DNA of 64,000 nt, taken from contig CAWCTH010000008.1 of assembly GCA_963798445.1 (NCBI GenBank), forward strand, positions 434,001 through 498,000. The letters run 5' to 3'. The notes below the pieces were generated by a model, which saw only the letters and a list, made by a program, of their open reading frames with translations, was not told the origin of the DNA and searched no databases. Of this stretch, positions 38,773 to 48,327 are shown piece by piece. Positions within the stretch are counted from its first letter, which is position 1. Every line of letters starts with the position of its first letter. The translations under genes and the position numbers were made by a program. Source of the DNA: DASXAI01 sp963798445 (GTDB lineage Bacteria > Actinomycetota > Acidimicrobiia > Acidimicrobiales > Ilumatobacteraceae).

Positions 38773-40758
38773 ACGCCGCCCTCGGCATCGCCGGGGTGAC
38801 CCTCGGGCTGGGCGGTTCGCTGCTCGGGATCATCACCGTGTTGACCGGGCTGGTGAAGGGGCGACCCCAGCTCGTGCGGATGGGCAGGGTCTACGTCGGC
38901 GTCGTCCTGTTCGGCGCCGTGCTCGCCTTCGCGGCGATGGAGCGCGCCCTCATCACGCGCGACTTCTCCCTCGCCTACGTCGCCCAGGTGGGCTCGAACG
39001 CCACGCCTCCGCTGTTCAACTTCGCCGCCCTGTGGAGCGCGCTCGAAGGCTCGATCCTGCTGTGGGCGCTCGTGCTGGCCGGCTACACGGCAGCGGTCAC
39101 GTTCCACTTCCGGCGTCGCCTCAGCGACCCGCTCGTCGGGTGGGCGCTCGTCACCCTCTTCGTCATCTGCGGCTTCTTCTTCCTGCTGATGTTCGGGCCG
39201 GCCAACCCCTTCAAGCAGGTGGCCGGCGTCATCCCCACCGACGGCCCCGGCCCCAACCCGCTGCTGCAGAACCACATCCTGATGGCGTTCCACCCGCCGC
39301 TGCTCTACCTCGGCTACGTCGGTTTCAGCGTGCCGTTCGCCTTCGCCATCGCCGCGCTCGTGACCGGCCGCGTCGGGCGAGGGCTGGATGCTCGAGACGC
39401 GCCGATGGACGCTGTTCGCATGGGGCTTCCTCACCATCGGCATCGTGCTGGGTTCGTGGTGGAGCTACGAGGTGCTGGGGTGGGGCGGCGTCTGGGCGTG
39501 GGATCCGGTCGAGAACGCCAGCCTGCTGCCGTGGCTGACGGGCACCGCCTACATCCACTCCGTGCTCGTGCAGGAGCGCCGCGGGATGCTGCGCGTCTGG
39601 AACCTGTCGCTGCTGTGCGCCACGTTCTCGCTCACGATCCTGGGCACGTTCCTGACGCGCTCGGGCGTGCTGGACAGCGTGCACTCCTTCAGCGAGAGCG
39701 ACATCGGCGTCTACATCCTGACGTTCTTCACCCTCACCGTGGGTGTCTCCGTGGCGCTGATCGGCTGGCGCGGGGATCGGCTGCGCTCGCCGGGCTCCAT
39801 CGACTCGCCCATCTCCCGCGAGGGCGCGTTCCTCGCCAACAACGTGCTGTTCGCGGTGTTCGCCTTCATCGTGCTGCTGGGCACCGTCTTCCCCCTCATC
39901 ATCGAGGCCGTCCAGGACCGGCGCATCTCCGTCGGCCGTCCCTACTTCGACAAGATGGCCACCCCCATCGGGCTGGCCCTGCTGTTCCTCATGGCGGTGG
40001 CGCCGGTGCTGCCGTGGCGCAAGGCCTCCCTGGAGCTGTTGCGCCAGCGCCTGTTCTGGCCGGCGTGGTGCGGGGTCGCGGCGGTGGTCCTGGCCGTCCT
40101 GATCGGCGCCGACGGACTCGCCCCGCTGCTCGCCTTCGGTCTCGGTGGCTTCGCCGCCGGTGCCGCCGGTCGCCAGGTCGTGCTGGCCACCCGCCGTCAG
40201 GGCTGGCGCGGGCTGCTGGGTCGGGCCAACGGCGGCATGATCGTGCACATCGGCGTCGTCATGATCGCCGTCGCCCTCGTGTCCACGCAGGCGTACACGA
40301 GCCAGTACGACATCGCCAACATCAAGCCGGGCCAGACGGTGCAAGCCGGCAGCCACACCATCACCTACGAGGGCACCCGCACCATCGAGGAAGCGGCGAA
40401 GGTGGAGTTGAAGGCCGACGTGCGCATCGACGGCGGCCAGATCTACTCACCGGCGCTGCAGCTGTTCCGGGCGTCGGGGCAGACCATCGGTACGCCATCG
40501 GTGCGCACCGGCTGGCGCGAGGACGTGTACCTCACCCTCGAGCGCCAACCCGACGCCGACGGCACCACCACGCTCACGGTGCGCATCGTGCCGCTCGTCC
40601 TGTGGCTGTGGATCGGCGCCGCCGTGATCGCGCTGGGCACGGTGCTGGCGGCCTTCCCGGGTCGTCGCCGCCGCCCGATCGATCCGGTCTCGGCGCCGGC
40701 GGCCACCGAACGCCCGGCCACGCCTCCGCCCGAACTGGTCGGTGCGCGCGATGGTTGA
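38769..40758 (+). CDS. ccmF: Cytochrome c haem lyase subunit CcmF, frameshifted
   Basis: Two frames join near 39375-39380, where one G too many in a GGG run breaks VGRG / WMLETRRWTLFAWGF. Repaired it is about 660 residues with many helices, close to the usual CcmF length. The WWD haem-binding motif is GWGGVWAWDPVENASLLPW, and conserved regions LLQNHILMAFHPPLLYLGYV and MIVHIGVVMIAVALVST are present. It ligates haem to apocytochrome c with CcmH. As the rest of the operon is intact and the protein is indispensable to it, a base-call error is the likeliest cause of the break. Confidence 0.88.
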
Positions 40759-41366
40759 CGTCGTCGCCGAGCCCGAGCCGCCCGCGGCGGAGGAGCCGCC
40801 GGCGGCGGCCGGGCCCGCCTCGGCGCGGCCGCACCGTCTTGTTCACGACCCTCGCGGTGGCGGTTGTGCTGGCGGTGCTCGTGGTCGTGTTCGCCCAAGC
40901 CAAGAGCGGCAGTCAGGACACGGCCCGCACGCCGCTCCTCGACGAGCCCGCTCCCGCGGTGCGCACCACCACCATCGACGGGCAGCCGTTCGACCTGTCG
41001 CAGCGCAAGGGCTCGTGGGTGGTGCTCAACTTCTTCGGGACGTGGTGCCCGCCGTGCCAGCAGGAGCATCCCGAGCTGTTGCGCTTCGAGACCAGCCAGG
41101 CCCAGCAGGCCGACGGCGCCGAACTGATCACCGTCGTGAGCAACGACGACCCCGCCAAGGTGCGCCAGTTCTTCAAGGACAACGGCGGCGACTGGCCGGT
41201 GCTGACCGACGACCGCGGCGAGATCTACGTGAGCTTCGGCGTGAGCAAGGTGCCCGAGACGTGGATCATCGACCCGAACGGCTACGTGCGCTTCCGCAGC
41301 ATCGCCACCGTCACCGCTGACGGCCTCACCGCGGTGCTGGCCCGGTTGAAGGGCCAGGGCCCGTGA
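40751..41366 (+). CDS. ccmG: Thiol-disulphide oxidoreductase CcmG/ResA-like, frameshifted
   Basis: The start MVDVVAEPEPPAAEEPPAAA overlaps the end of ccmF. A shift near 40840 leads to the anchor helix VLFTTLAVAVVLAVLVVVFA and a thioredoxin fold with active site FFGTWCPPCQQEHPELLRF and the cis-Pro region VSKVPETWIIDPNGYV. It keeps apocytochrome CxxCH cysteines reduced outside the membrane. Repaired length is about 205 residues. Neighbours and motif make it CcmG rather than a general TlpA. Its stop overlaps the ccmH start as GTGA. Confidence 0.85.
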
Positions 41367-41833
41367 GCGTGCTGAAGCGGTGGCCCGGCTGGCTCCTCAT
41401 GGCGGTCGTGCTGGCGGCGTTCCTCACCATCGGCGCGACGCGCGCCAGCGGGCTGCGCAGCAACGCCGATCGCGTCGAGGCGATCTCCAAGACGATCAAG
41501 TGCCCGGTGTGTCGAAGCGAGAGCGTGTTCGACTCGAAGGCCGACGCCTCGCAGAACATCCGCGACGAGATCGCTCGGCAGGTTTCGGCCGGGCGCACCG
41601 ACGGCGAGATCCGCGCCTACATCAACGACCGGTTCAAGGATCAGGGACTGCTGCTGGTGCCGAGCAAGACGGGCATCGACAGCCTTGTGTGGGTGCTGCC
41701 CGTCGTGGCCCTCGTGCTGGCCGCCGGCGGCCTCATCGTCGCCTTCCGCCGTTGGCACACCGCTCCGACGGTCGCCCTGAACGACGACGATCGCTCCCTG
41801 GTGGAGCGCTACCGGCATGACCGCGACGACTGA
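41363..41833 (+). CDS. ccmH: Cytochrome c maturation protein CcmH
   Basis: A 156-residue protein: N-terminal helix WLLMAVVLAAFLTIGATRA, the redox motif TIKCPVCRSESVFDSKADAS, the family segment GRTDGEIRAYINDRFKDQG, and a second helix VWVLPVVALVLAAGGLIVAF. It corresponds to the CcmH/CycL half with the two cysteines that resolve the apocytochrome disulphide. A short cytoplasmic tail overlaps the next gene by 17 bases. It is intact. Confidence 0.88.
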   Translation: MSVLKRWPGWLLMAVVLAAFLTIGATRASGLRSNADRVEAISKTIKCPVCRSESVFDSKADASQNIRDEIARQVSAGRTDGEIRAYINDRFKDQGLLLVPSKTGIDSLVWVLPVVALVLAAGGLIVAFRRWHTAPTVALNDDDRSLVERYRHDRDD

Positions 41834-42602
41834 CGGGGTCGCTCGCCGGCCGGAGCCGCGTCCCGATCCGGATCGCCTGGCCGAGCTGGAGGAGGAGCGC
41901 TCGTTCCTCTTGGGTTCGCTCGACGATCTGGACCGTGAGCACGACGCCGGTGACATCGACGACACCGACTACGAGACCCTGCGCGACGGCTACACCGTCC
42001 GCGCCGCCGCCGTGCTGCGGGCCATCGAGTCCGAGCAGGCGGCCCTGCCGCCCAAGCCGCCCCGCAACCTCGGTCGCATCGCCTTGTGGACGGCGGCGGT
42101 CGTCGTGGTGGCCGTGATCGCCGGCGTGCTGGTGGCATGGGCGTCGGGGGACCGGCTGCCCGGCGATTCCAGCTCGGGCGACATCGCCCAGAACGTCACG
42201 TCGAAGCTGGCCGAGGCCCGCTCGTTGCAGACGAGCGACCTGAAGGGCGCCATCCAGCGCTACGACGAGGTGCTCCAGGTCGAGCCGGACAACCCCGAGG
42301 CGCTCACCTACCGGGGCTGGCTGGTGACGTTGGTGGGTTCGCAGGCCAATGCCACCGACCTGGTGCAGAAGGGGGAGGCGTCGCTCCAGCGGGCCATGCA
42401 GGTCGCGCCGTCGTACGCCGACCCGTTCTGCTTCGAGGCCATCGTCCGGTTCCGCGTCTTCGCCGACGCCGCCGGGGCCAGTGCGCCGGTGCAGCAGTGC
42501 CTGGCCCTGAACCCGCCCCAGGAGGTGCTCGGTCTGGTGCAGGGGCTGAAGGACGAGATCGACGCCGCCGTTGGATCGGCGTCGACCACCGCGGCGCCCT
42601 GA
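41817..42602 (+). CDS. ccmI: CcmI-like TPR protein
   Basis: A 261-residue protein with a cytoplasmic N-terminal segment, LAELEEERSFLLGSLDDLDR and EHDAGDIDDTDYETLRDGY, the usual pattern before the CcmI membrane helix. One helix follows (ALWTAAVVVVAVIAGVLVAW), then an outer TPR region (AIQRYDEVLQVEPDNPEALT). CcmI brings apocytochrome c to the CcmFH ligase. It is shorter than proteobacterial CcmI (about 400) and has fewer TPRs. It ends the operon. The gene name is from context and motif; zinc-ribbon/TPR proteins of similar build exist in other actinobacteria. Confidence 0.75.
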   Translation: MTATTDGVARRPEPRPDPDRLAELEEERSFLLGSLDDLDREHDAGDIDDTDYETLRDGYTVRAAAVLRAIESEQAALPPKPPRNLGRIALWTAAVVVVAVIAGVLVAWASGDRLPGDSSSGDIAQNVTSKLAEARSLQTSDLKGAIQRYDEVLQVEPDNPEALTYRGWLVTLVGSQANATDLVQKGEASLQRAMQVAPSYADPFCFEAIVRFRVFADAAGASAPVQQCLALNPPQEVLGLVQGLKDEIDAAVGSASTTAAP

Positions 42603-42683
42603 GTCCCCCATCATGGGGGTTTGACGCCGGTCCTGGCGTTCTATCGCCCACGGCCTGCGTAGCGGCTGTTACCGTGCGCGACC

Positions 42684-43146
42684 ATGTCCAGTCAGCCGCC
42701 GTCCACCCCACCGCCGCCGCCGCCGCCTCCGTCCCCCGCCGCCCACGGGCGGAGACGGCTACGCCCCGATGGGTCGGCAGGTGCCGCAAGATCTCAACAG
42801 CGTCTTCTACAACAAGGGTCTCACGATCCTGTTGACGATCGTGACGTGCGGGATCTGGGGCATCTTCTGGACCTACCGCACCAACGAGGACCTCAAGAAG
42901 TACAACGGTGACGGCCTCGGTGGCGTGCTCGGCCTGGTCATCTACCTGCTGCTGTCAGTCGTGCTGATGTTCACCATCCCCAACGAGATCAAGAACCTGT
43001 ACGAGCGCGACGGCCGCGAGTCACCCGTGAGCGCGATCTGGGGTCTCTGGTTCCTGCTGCCCCTCATCGGGAACATCATCTGGTACCTGAAGATGCAAGA
43101 CGCCCTCAACGAGTTCTGGCGGTCGAAGGGCGCAGTGGCCGCCTGA
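42684..43146 (+). CDS. DUF4234-type membrane protein, frameshifted near N terminus
   Basis: MSSQPPSTP with a run of prolines opens the frame. A shift near 42745 leads to GYAPMGRQVPQDLNSVFYNK and three helices (LTILLTIVTCGIWGIFWTY, GVLGLVIYLLLSVVLMFTI, AIWGLWFLLPLIGNIIWYL). The segment CGIWGIFWTYRTNEDL and the end MQDALNEFWRSKG are typical of DUF4234 proteins. The function is unknown. It follows the ccm operon after an 80-base gap containing a G-rich stretch, and converges with the sixA gene, 22 bases away. Confidence 0.72.
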
Positions 43147-43168
43147 CGTTGGAGTGACCCGCCGCCCG

Positions 43169-43627
43169 TCAACTGGGCGGCGGCGTCGCGCTGGCCCTCA
43201 CGAACTCGTCGCCGTCGCGTTCGATGATCCAGGTGGCGCCCTTGCGCCAGTCCGGCTCGCCGTCGACCACCATGCCCCGGCGCGCGAGGGCCTCGATGGT
43301 GGCCGGTATGAGATCGCCGTGGCTACACAGCACGGTGTGGTCAGGCAGGGCGGCGAGGAGCTCCAGCAGCCTGCCCGCGGGGTTGCCTTCGGCCAGGATC
43401 TCGTTGGCTTCCACTGCCAGGCCCAGCTTGTTGGCCAGCGGTTGCATCGTCTCGACGCAGCGGACGTAGGGGCTGGACAAGATGCGGGGGACAGGCCACT
43501 CGGCCAGCCACCGCTTGATGCCCTGTGCCTGTTCCCGGCCACCCTTCGACAGGGGACGGGTTTCGTCGGGGCCGAGCCACCCGCTCCGACTACCCGCCTT
43601 GGCGTGCCGGACGAGATACAACGGCAT
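43169..43627 (-). CDS. SixA-type histidine phosphatase
   Basis: A 152-residue protein of the histidine phosphatase superfamily. The catalytic motif is MPLYLVRHAKAGSR, and the second His lies in DHTVLCSHGDLIPATIEAL. RILSSPYVRCVETMQPLA gives the conserved Arg region. Length and motif fit SixA/phosphohistidine phosphatases; substrates in actinobacteria are unsettled and could be small phosphoesters. The ATG at 43627 is the family start (MPLYLVRH); a longer frame upstream is shadow sequence of the divergent gene. It is intact. Confidence 0.82.
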   Translation of the reverse strand: MPLYLVRHAKAGSRSGWLGPDETRPLSKGGREQAQGIKRWLAEWPVPRILSSPYVRCVETMQPLANKLGLAVEANEILAEGNPAGRLLELLAALPDHTVLCSHGDLIPATIEALARRGMVVDGEPDWRKGATWIIERDGDEFVRASATPPPS

Positions 43628-43696
43628 GTGCGTAGCGTAGCCTCGGTTGACGTGGCGTTTGTTCCGTGGCCCGCGTTTGGCGGCACCCGCTAGGGC

Positions 43697-44308
43697 ATGG
43701 GGTTCTTCGAACGCAACCGGGCCGAGTTGGCCGAGCGTGGCATCGACCCCGCCCGGCTGCCGCCAGGGCAGTACCACACCGAGCGGTTCCCCGTCCTGCA
43801 CGAAGGCGATGTCCCGGTGTACGGGCCAGGCGAGTGGGATCTTCGGGTCTTCGGGCTGGTGGCGGCGCCGTTCACGCTCGGGCTCGAGGAGCTCCAGTCG
43901 CTGCCGGCGGTGAGCCTTCGCACCGACATCCATTGCGTCACCAAGTGGACGAAGCTCGACACGACGTGGACGGGGGTGTTGGTGCGCGACCTGCTGGGCC
44001 GGGCGGTCGTGGCGCCGGAGGCGACGCATCTGATCGCCCACGCCGAGCACGGCTACACGACCAACTTGCCGCTGGCCGACGCCACCCGCGCCGATTCGCT
44101 GGTGGCGTACGCCTACGAGGACGCGCAGATCCCGCCCGAGCACGGTGGCCCGGTGCGATTGTTCATCCCGCATCTCTATTTCTGGAAGTCGGCGAAATGG
44201 CTGCGGGGATTAGAGCTGCGTTCCGGTGATTCCCCGGGATTTTGGGAACGCAACGGGTACCACATGTACGGCGATCCATTCCGCGAGCAACGTTTCTGGG
44301 GCGACTGA
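43697..44308 (+). CDS. Sulfite-oxidase-fold molybdopterin oxidoreductase
   Basis: A 203-residue protein of the oxidoreductase molybdopterin-binding (sulfite oxidase/MsrP) fold. The Mo-ligating Cys lies in RTDIHCVTKWTKLDTTWTGV, and GPVRLFIPHLYFWKSAKWLR and FWERNGYHMYGDPF are family blocks. It has no signal peptide or Tat motif, so it is cytoplasmic, as is usual for this short actinobacterial group. The substrate is unknown; sulfite or S-oxide chemistry is inference from the fold. The end of the gene is noticeably richer in A and T than its neighbours. Confidence 0.8.
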   Translation: MGFFERNRAELAERGIDPARLPPGQYHTERFPVLHEGDVPVYGPGEWDLRVFGLVAAPFTLGLEELQSLPAVSLRTDIHCVTKWTKLDTTWTGVLVRDLLGRAVVAPEATHLIAHAEHGYTTNLPLADATRADSLVAYAYEDAQIPPEHGGPVRLFIPHLYFWKSAKWLRGLELRSGDSPGFWERNGYHMYGDPFREQRFWGD

Positions 44309-44315
44309 CCGCGCC

Positions 44316-44343
44316 CTCACAGTGAGTGATATTTATCTCACTG
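44316..44343. promoter_or_regulatory. CTCAC/GTGAG palindromes upstream of a lipoprotein gene
   Basis: CTCAC-A-GTGAG (44316-44326) overlaps a second inverted repeat, CAGTGAG N10 CTCACTG (44320-44343). The spacer TGATATTTAT is AT-rich for this genome. It lies 8 bases after one stop and 52 before the lipoprotein ATG, and may be an operator/promoter or a terminator. Confidence 0.4.
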
Positions 44344-44395
44344 GTGGGTGAATGGCTCTTGATTATCACTTTGGTCGTCCTTTAGGTTGGATCGG

Positions 44396-45157
44396 ATGCA
44401 GCTGCGGCGGACAGCGGCATGGGGGACCTTGGCGGCGTTGGTACTGGCGAGCTGTAGCTCGTCGGCGGACGGCTCGGCCGCGTCGTCTGTGTCCACGACA
44501 ACGGTCAGTGCATTGCCGACCACGACGACGGTGGCGCCGACCACGACGAGCGCGCCGGCGCCCACAACCGCGCTCGCGCCAGCGACAACGGAGCCCCCGC
44601 CCCCAACGACGGCGACCTCAATCGTTGCCGACGCGACCACCGCCGATCCCCAAGTCTTGGCCCAGCAACTGCAGTCGGTAATGGACCGCTACGAAGTGCT
44701 GGTCGTCAGGTCTCGGAGCGATCCGAACCTGCCGTTCACGGATGACCAGCTCATCAGCGATCTACAGCGAGGTGGTAACGAAGAAGTTTCTCGTGCTTCT
44801 TCTGGCTCCCAAAGTGGCAGCACTACCGCAACGAAGGCACGGCGGCTCGTGCCGGTGCTCGGCTGGACCACGACGTGTGCTCGATCACCTCAGTGCAGAC
44901 TCGTCGACGGCGACGAACGTCGAGACTCTCGTACTGCTACTTAGACGACGGTGTGACATTCCGCGTTGTCGATCAGGCGATCTTGGATGACATATCGTAC
45001 CTCGATCGTGGCTCGCTACAACTGGTCGTTGGAGGATGGCGTGTGGCGAGTCAATATCGCTCCAGAGCGCACTCCTATCGGCCCTCGACAGTACAATCCA
45101 TGCAACGACGGAGGCCCTGGCACCATGAAAGTCTGGCCTGGGCGACCGCAGCGGTGA
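44396..45157 (+). CDS. Secreted Thr/Pro-rich lipoprotein, frameshifted
   Basis: The signal AWGTLAALVLASC with a lipobox Cys is followed by SSSADGSAASSVSTTTV and a long Thr/Pro/Ala stem. Then comes a conserved-looking region, LAQQLQSVMDRYEVLVVRSR. Further pieces lie in other frames: VVTKKFLVLLLAPKVAALP, DDGVTFRVVDQAILDD, ARYNWSLEDGVWRVNIAPER. Three or four shifts (near 44775, 44835, 44930 and 44985) are needed. The C-terminal pieces resemble an NTF2/DUF4440-like strand pattern, which is only a guess. The ATG at 44396 is preferred to the one nine bases upstream. Confidence 0.55.
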
Positions 45158-45311
45158 CTCATCGGCGGTCTTCTTGCTGGTGCCGTGGCGACGCCCTCCA
45201 GCGCCGGGGGCGACGGATCGGGGACACGCCGCCGGGGACTGATTTCTCTACCGTGGTGACCCTGCCGGGTGCTGGTCGGCGCGGCCGGGTGGGCATGGGG
45301 ATGTGGCGGTG

Positions 45312-46012
45312 CCGGTTTGTGTGTGGGTGGCGGGTAGTTCCGAGCGACTTGGGATCGTGGCGCAGAACAACGGTTCGTACGGCCGGCGCTGTTCCCGTAC
45401 ATCGCCGTCGATCATGTGTTGTTGATCCGCCGCTGCGACGGTGTCTGGGACGGCGCCACGTACCGGTGGGCGGCGTCGGCCACCGAACTGGCTCACGCCG
45501 CCCGCCTCGAGCTGTCCGGCACCCTCCCGGTGCCCCAGCCGCGCACGACCCCGGCCGCCGGGCAGGCCTCGATCGCCACGGTGGCGGTGTTCGTGTCGAT
45601 CGAGCCGGAGGCGTGGACGGCGTTCACGGTGACCCGCACCGACGCCGACACCGGTCTCAGCGCCACCGCCACGGCCACCCCGACGACGATGAGCTTCGAC
45701 CCCGGCGACGGCACCAACCCAAAGTCGTGCGTCGGGCCCGGGGTCGGCTACGACGCCCACGTCGCCGGCGGCGACCCGAACCCGCAAGCGGAGCTGGCCG
45801 GGCGGTGCGCGCACGTGTACACCCGTGTGACCCGCAACGCCGACGGCTCCGCGGTGGCCGGGAGGCCTCGCGCGTGGACGGCGGCCCTCAGCGTTGATTG
45901 GGATGTGACCTGGACCGCGACCAACGGCGAGTCCGGTCAGTTCCCACCGATCACCAAGGCCACGACCTTCGAGCGGGCCGTCACCGAGATCCAAGTCCTC
46001 GTCACCGGCTGA
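45312..46012 (+). CDS. Hypothetical secreted protein, frameshifted N terminus
   Basis: The frame from 45416 encodes HVLLIRRCDGVWDGATYRW, TVAVFVSIEPEAWTAFTVTR and, further on, CVGPGVGYDAHVAGGDPN, with two Cys (CAHVYTRVTRN) and the end VDWDVTWTATNGESGQF. This build is seen in hypothetical actinobacterial surface proteins with beta-sandwich-like repeats. Upstream, one shift near 45392 joins GIVAQNNGSYGRALFPYIAV to it, so the gene begins before 45416; the exact start and any signal peptide are unclear. The function is unknown. It follows the lipoprotein and may be co-expressed. Confidence 0.5.
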
Positions 46013-46125
46013 ACCGCCAAACCAGTCACCGAATCGAGCGAACACGCAAGGGCACAGCCGCTGATGGGTCGATCGGCCGGCTTGGTCGTCATCGCTGTGC
46101 GTGGTCAGTGCGGGCACCGGTGATG

Positions 46126-46193
46126 GCTTCTCGTTGCGCTTGCGCGTCAAATCTGCGGCCCGTCTGCACCGAGAAGCACGGATGCACCGAGAA
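46126..46193. repeat. 68-nt palindromic intergenic repeat, copy 2 (inverted)
   Basis: Reverse complement of the element at 9884-9951, same length, about three quarters identical, with both TCTCGGTGC boxes, the TTTGACGC core and the CGAGAAGC end at identical spacing. It lies in the 407-base gap between two convergent genes. The rest of that gap holds only the short tandem run at 46299-46345. Confidence 0.6.
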
Positions 46194-46298
46194 CGGCCGC
46201 CGAAACGCTCACCCAGCGTCACTTTCGGTGGAGAAGGTCTCGCTGTGTGATAGCGCCGCCGCCAAGAGTGCGAATCGGCCGCCGCGGCCGCCCGCGTC

Positions 46299-46345
46299 TC
46301 GCCGACGCGCCGACGCGCCGACGCGCCGAGCGCCGAGCGCCGAGC
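46299..46345. repeat. Short GC tandem repeats
   Basis: Four units of an 8-base CGCCGACG-type repeat run into three units of a 7-base GAGCGCC repeat. It is simple-sequence DNA in the tail-to-tail gap before the cysteine desulfurase stop; similar but irregular units continue to about 46400. Confidence 0.55.
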
Positions 46346-46419
46346 ACCGACGCGCCGAGCGCCGCACGATGCCGAGCACCGATGCGCCGATACGCCGATG
46401 CGTCAGGCCGGGCGGGCCG

Positions 46420-47541
46420 TCACTGGCTCAGGCGTCGTAACCGGCTGATCACCTCGGGCAGCGCCTGCAGGAACGCGTCGATGTCGGCATCGGTGGTGTC
46501 CCAACCGACACTGACCCGCAGCGATCGGTGGGCATCCACCCCCATGGCCTCCAGCACGGGCGACGGCAGCAGATCCTCCGACGCGCACGCGCTCCCGGAA
46601 TGCACCGCTATCCCGGCCTGGTCGAGCCCCAGCAGCACCGCCTGCGGCTCGATCCCGTCGATGCCGAGACACACGATGTGCGGCAGCCGGCCGTCGGGCG
46701 ACGGATCGCCGTACTGCTGCACGCCGTCCAGCCCGGCGACGCCGTCGAGCACCCGTTGCGATAGCTGGAGCTGTCGGGAACCCGAAACCTCGTCCCCGGC
46801 CGCCGCCCCCCACCCCACGATGCCGAGCACGTTCTCGAAGCCCGCTCGCCGCGCCCGCTCCTGATCGCCGCCCACCAGCAGCGGACGCACCCGCAGGCCC
46901 CGCCGCACCAGCAGCGCGCCCACGCCCCCCGGACCCCCCATCTTGTGGGCGCTCACCGACATGAGGTCGGCGCCCAACGAGTCGAAGGAGACCGGCACCC
47001 GGCCCGCGGCCTGGGCGGCGTCGACGTGCACCAGCACGCCCATCGAGCGGCACGCCGCCACGACCTCCATGACGGGCTGCAGCGTGCCCACCTCGTGGTT
47101 GCCCCACTGCAGGTGTACGAGTGCCGTCTCGCCGGGACGGACGGCGGCGAGGACCTCGTCGACCGCCACCCGCCCCAGGCGGTCGCAACCGACGACGGTG
47201 ACCGACGATGCGAACGCGATCGACGACAGCCGCACCGCCGAGTGCTCGACGGCCGGCACCACCACGTGGCCGCCGGCCCGCTCCACCGCACCCCACACCG
47301 CGGCGGCGATGGCCTCGGTGGCGCCGCTCGTGAACACCACCGATCGCGGCCGGCACCCCAGCATCGCCGCCACCGCCGCCCGGCCTTCCTCGACCGCGAC
47401 CCGCGCCGCCAAACCCTCGCTGTGCACCCGAGCCGGGTCGCCGACGGCACCGACCGCACCCTCCAGCCACGACGACATCGCCTGGCGCGCCGCCGGCAGC
47501 AGGGGCGATGTCGACGCGTGATCGAGGTAGTGGCGGGCCAC
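46420..47541 (-). CDS. Cysteine desulfurase (IscS/NifS-like)
   Basis: A 373-residue PLP enzyme. The Schiff-base Lys is in LMSVSAHKMGGPGGVGAL. The His that stacks on PLP lies in VPAVEHSAVRL, and the persulfide Cys in VHSGSACASEDLLPSPVL. It takes sulfur from cysteine for Fe-S clusters and thiolation. The loop with SACASED is of the IscS/NifS (group I) type. It is followed upstream on the same strand by a SufR-like Fe-S sensor and then the divergent mrp gene, so this is an Fe-S assembly locus. It is intact. Confidence 0.88.
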   Translation of the reverse strand: MARHYLDHASTSPLLPAARQAMSSWLEGAVGAVGDPARVHSEGLAARVAVEEGRAAVAAMLGCRPRSVVFTSGATEAIAAAVWGAVERAGGHVVVPAVEHSAVRLSSIAFASSVTVVGCDRLGRVAVDEVLAAVRPGETALVHLQWGNHEVGTLQPVMEVVAACRSMGVLVHVDAAQAAGRVPVSFDSLGADLMSVSAHKMGGPGGVGALLVRRGLRVRPLLVGGDQERARRAGFENVLGIVGWGAAAGDEVSGSRQLQLSQRVLDGVAGLDGVQQYGDPSPDGRLPHIVCLGIDGIEPQAVLLGLDQAGIAVHSGSACASEDLLPSPVLEAMGVDAHRSLRVSVGWDTTDADIDAFLQALPEVISRLRRLSQ

Positions 47542-47551
47542 GGGAGCGCCG

Positions 47552-48275
47552 TCAGAACGACGTGACGCAGACCTCGTCGCCGCGTGGCAGCGACGCCGCG
47601 GTCTCGGGCTCGGTGTCGCCGTAGAGGGCGGCCAGCATGCCCTTGACCATGCCTCGGTCGACCGCGCAGATGACCGGATGCTCGATGGCGGCCGGCCCGA
47701 ACGGGCAGTGGTTGTTCACGATGCGCAGCTCGGTACCGCGCTGCTCGGTGTGGGCGGCGAAGCCATGCGCGGTGAGGGCGTCGGCCACGGCGTGCAGCGC
47801 GGCACGGAACGAACGCTGGCCATCGGCCGCGCCCAGCCCGGCGGCCATGGCCCGCCCGTACTCGATGCCGACCTCCTCGGCCATCTGCCTCGGCCTCGGC
47901 GGGACTGAGGCGGGCCAGCGCCCGGCCGAGCATGGTGAGCACGAGATCGTCGGTCTTCACCGGCACCGCCAGCGTCACCTGCTCATCGTGGGCCCGGTAG
48001 TGCTTGGACGGCCGGCCGGCCCCGCCGGACTCGCTGCGCTCGACGGCCACGTCGAGGTAGCCACCGGCGGCCAGCTTGTCGAGGTGGTGGCGGGCCACGT
48101 TGGGATGGAGCCCGAATTGCTCCGCCACCTGGGTAGCCGTCACGCCCCGCTCGTGGCTGTGGGCGAACAGGTACACGGCCCGCCGAGTCGGGTCGCCGAA
48201 GGCATGCGTGATGGACGAGACCGCTGCCGCGAATGCCCCCGGTGTGAGGCCGGAGGTGGGTGCCGTCGGCTCCAC
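47552..48275 (-). CDS. SufR-like Fe-S-sensing regulator, frameshifted
   Basis: The N-terminal winged helix reads AFGDPTRRAVYLFAHSHERG, TATQVAEQFGLHPNVARHHL and DKLAAGGYLDV. After a shift near 47880-47890 the C-terminal half has the cluster ligands NNHCPFGPAAIEHPVICAVD (a C-x12-C pair) and a last Cys in DEVCVTSF, the SufR layout. SufR represses Fe-S assembly genes while its cluster is intact. Repaired length is about 240 residues. It lies next to the cysteine desulfurase and is divergent from mrp, fitting autoregulated control of this locus. Confidence 0.8.
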
Positions 48276-48292
48276 GCCGGTATTCTACCTAT

Positions 48293-48300
48293 CTACGTAG
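48293..48300. promoter_or_regulatory. CTACGTAG palindrome in the sufR-mrp divergent gap
   Basis: A perfect 8-base palindrome in the 52-base gap between the divergent SufR-like and Mrp genes, within the AT-richest part of the gap. It could be part of an operator or of overlapping promoters; the known cyanobacterial SufR site (CAAC-N6-GTTG) is not seen. Confidence 0.3.
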
Positions 48301-48327
48301 TGGAAATCCCCTGGAGGATCGTCGCCC

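Noticed and set aside
38769..41366. Single 865-residue protein covering ccmF and ccmG
   Set aside because: It is the start of ccmF, a wrong-frame middle and the end of ccmG joined by chance; motifs assign the two genes separately.
43169..44173. 334-residue histidine phosphatase
   Set aside because: Residues 1-182 are antisense of the molybdopterin gene; the family start is at 43627.
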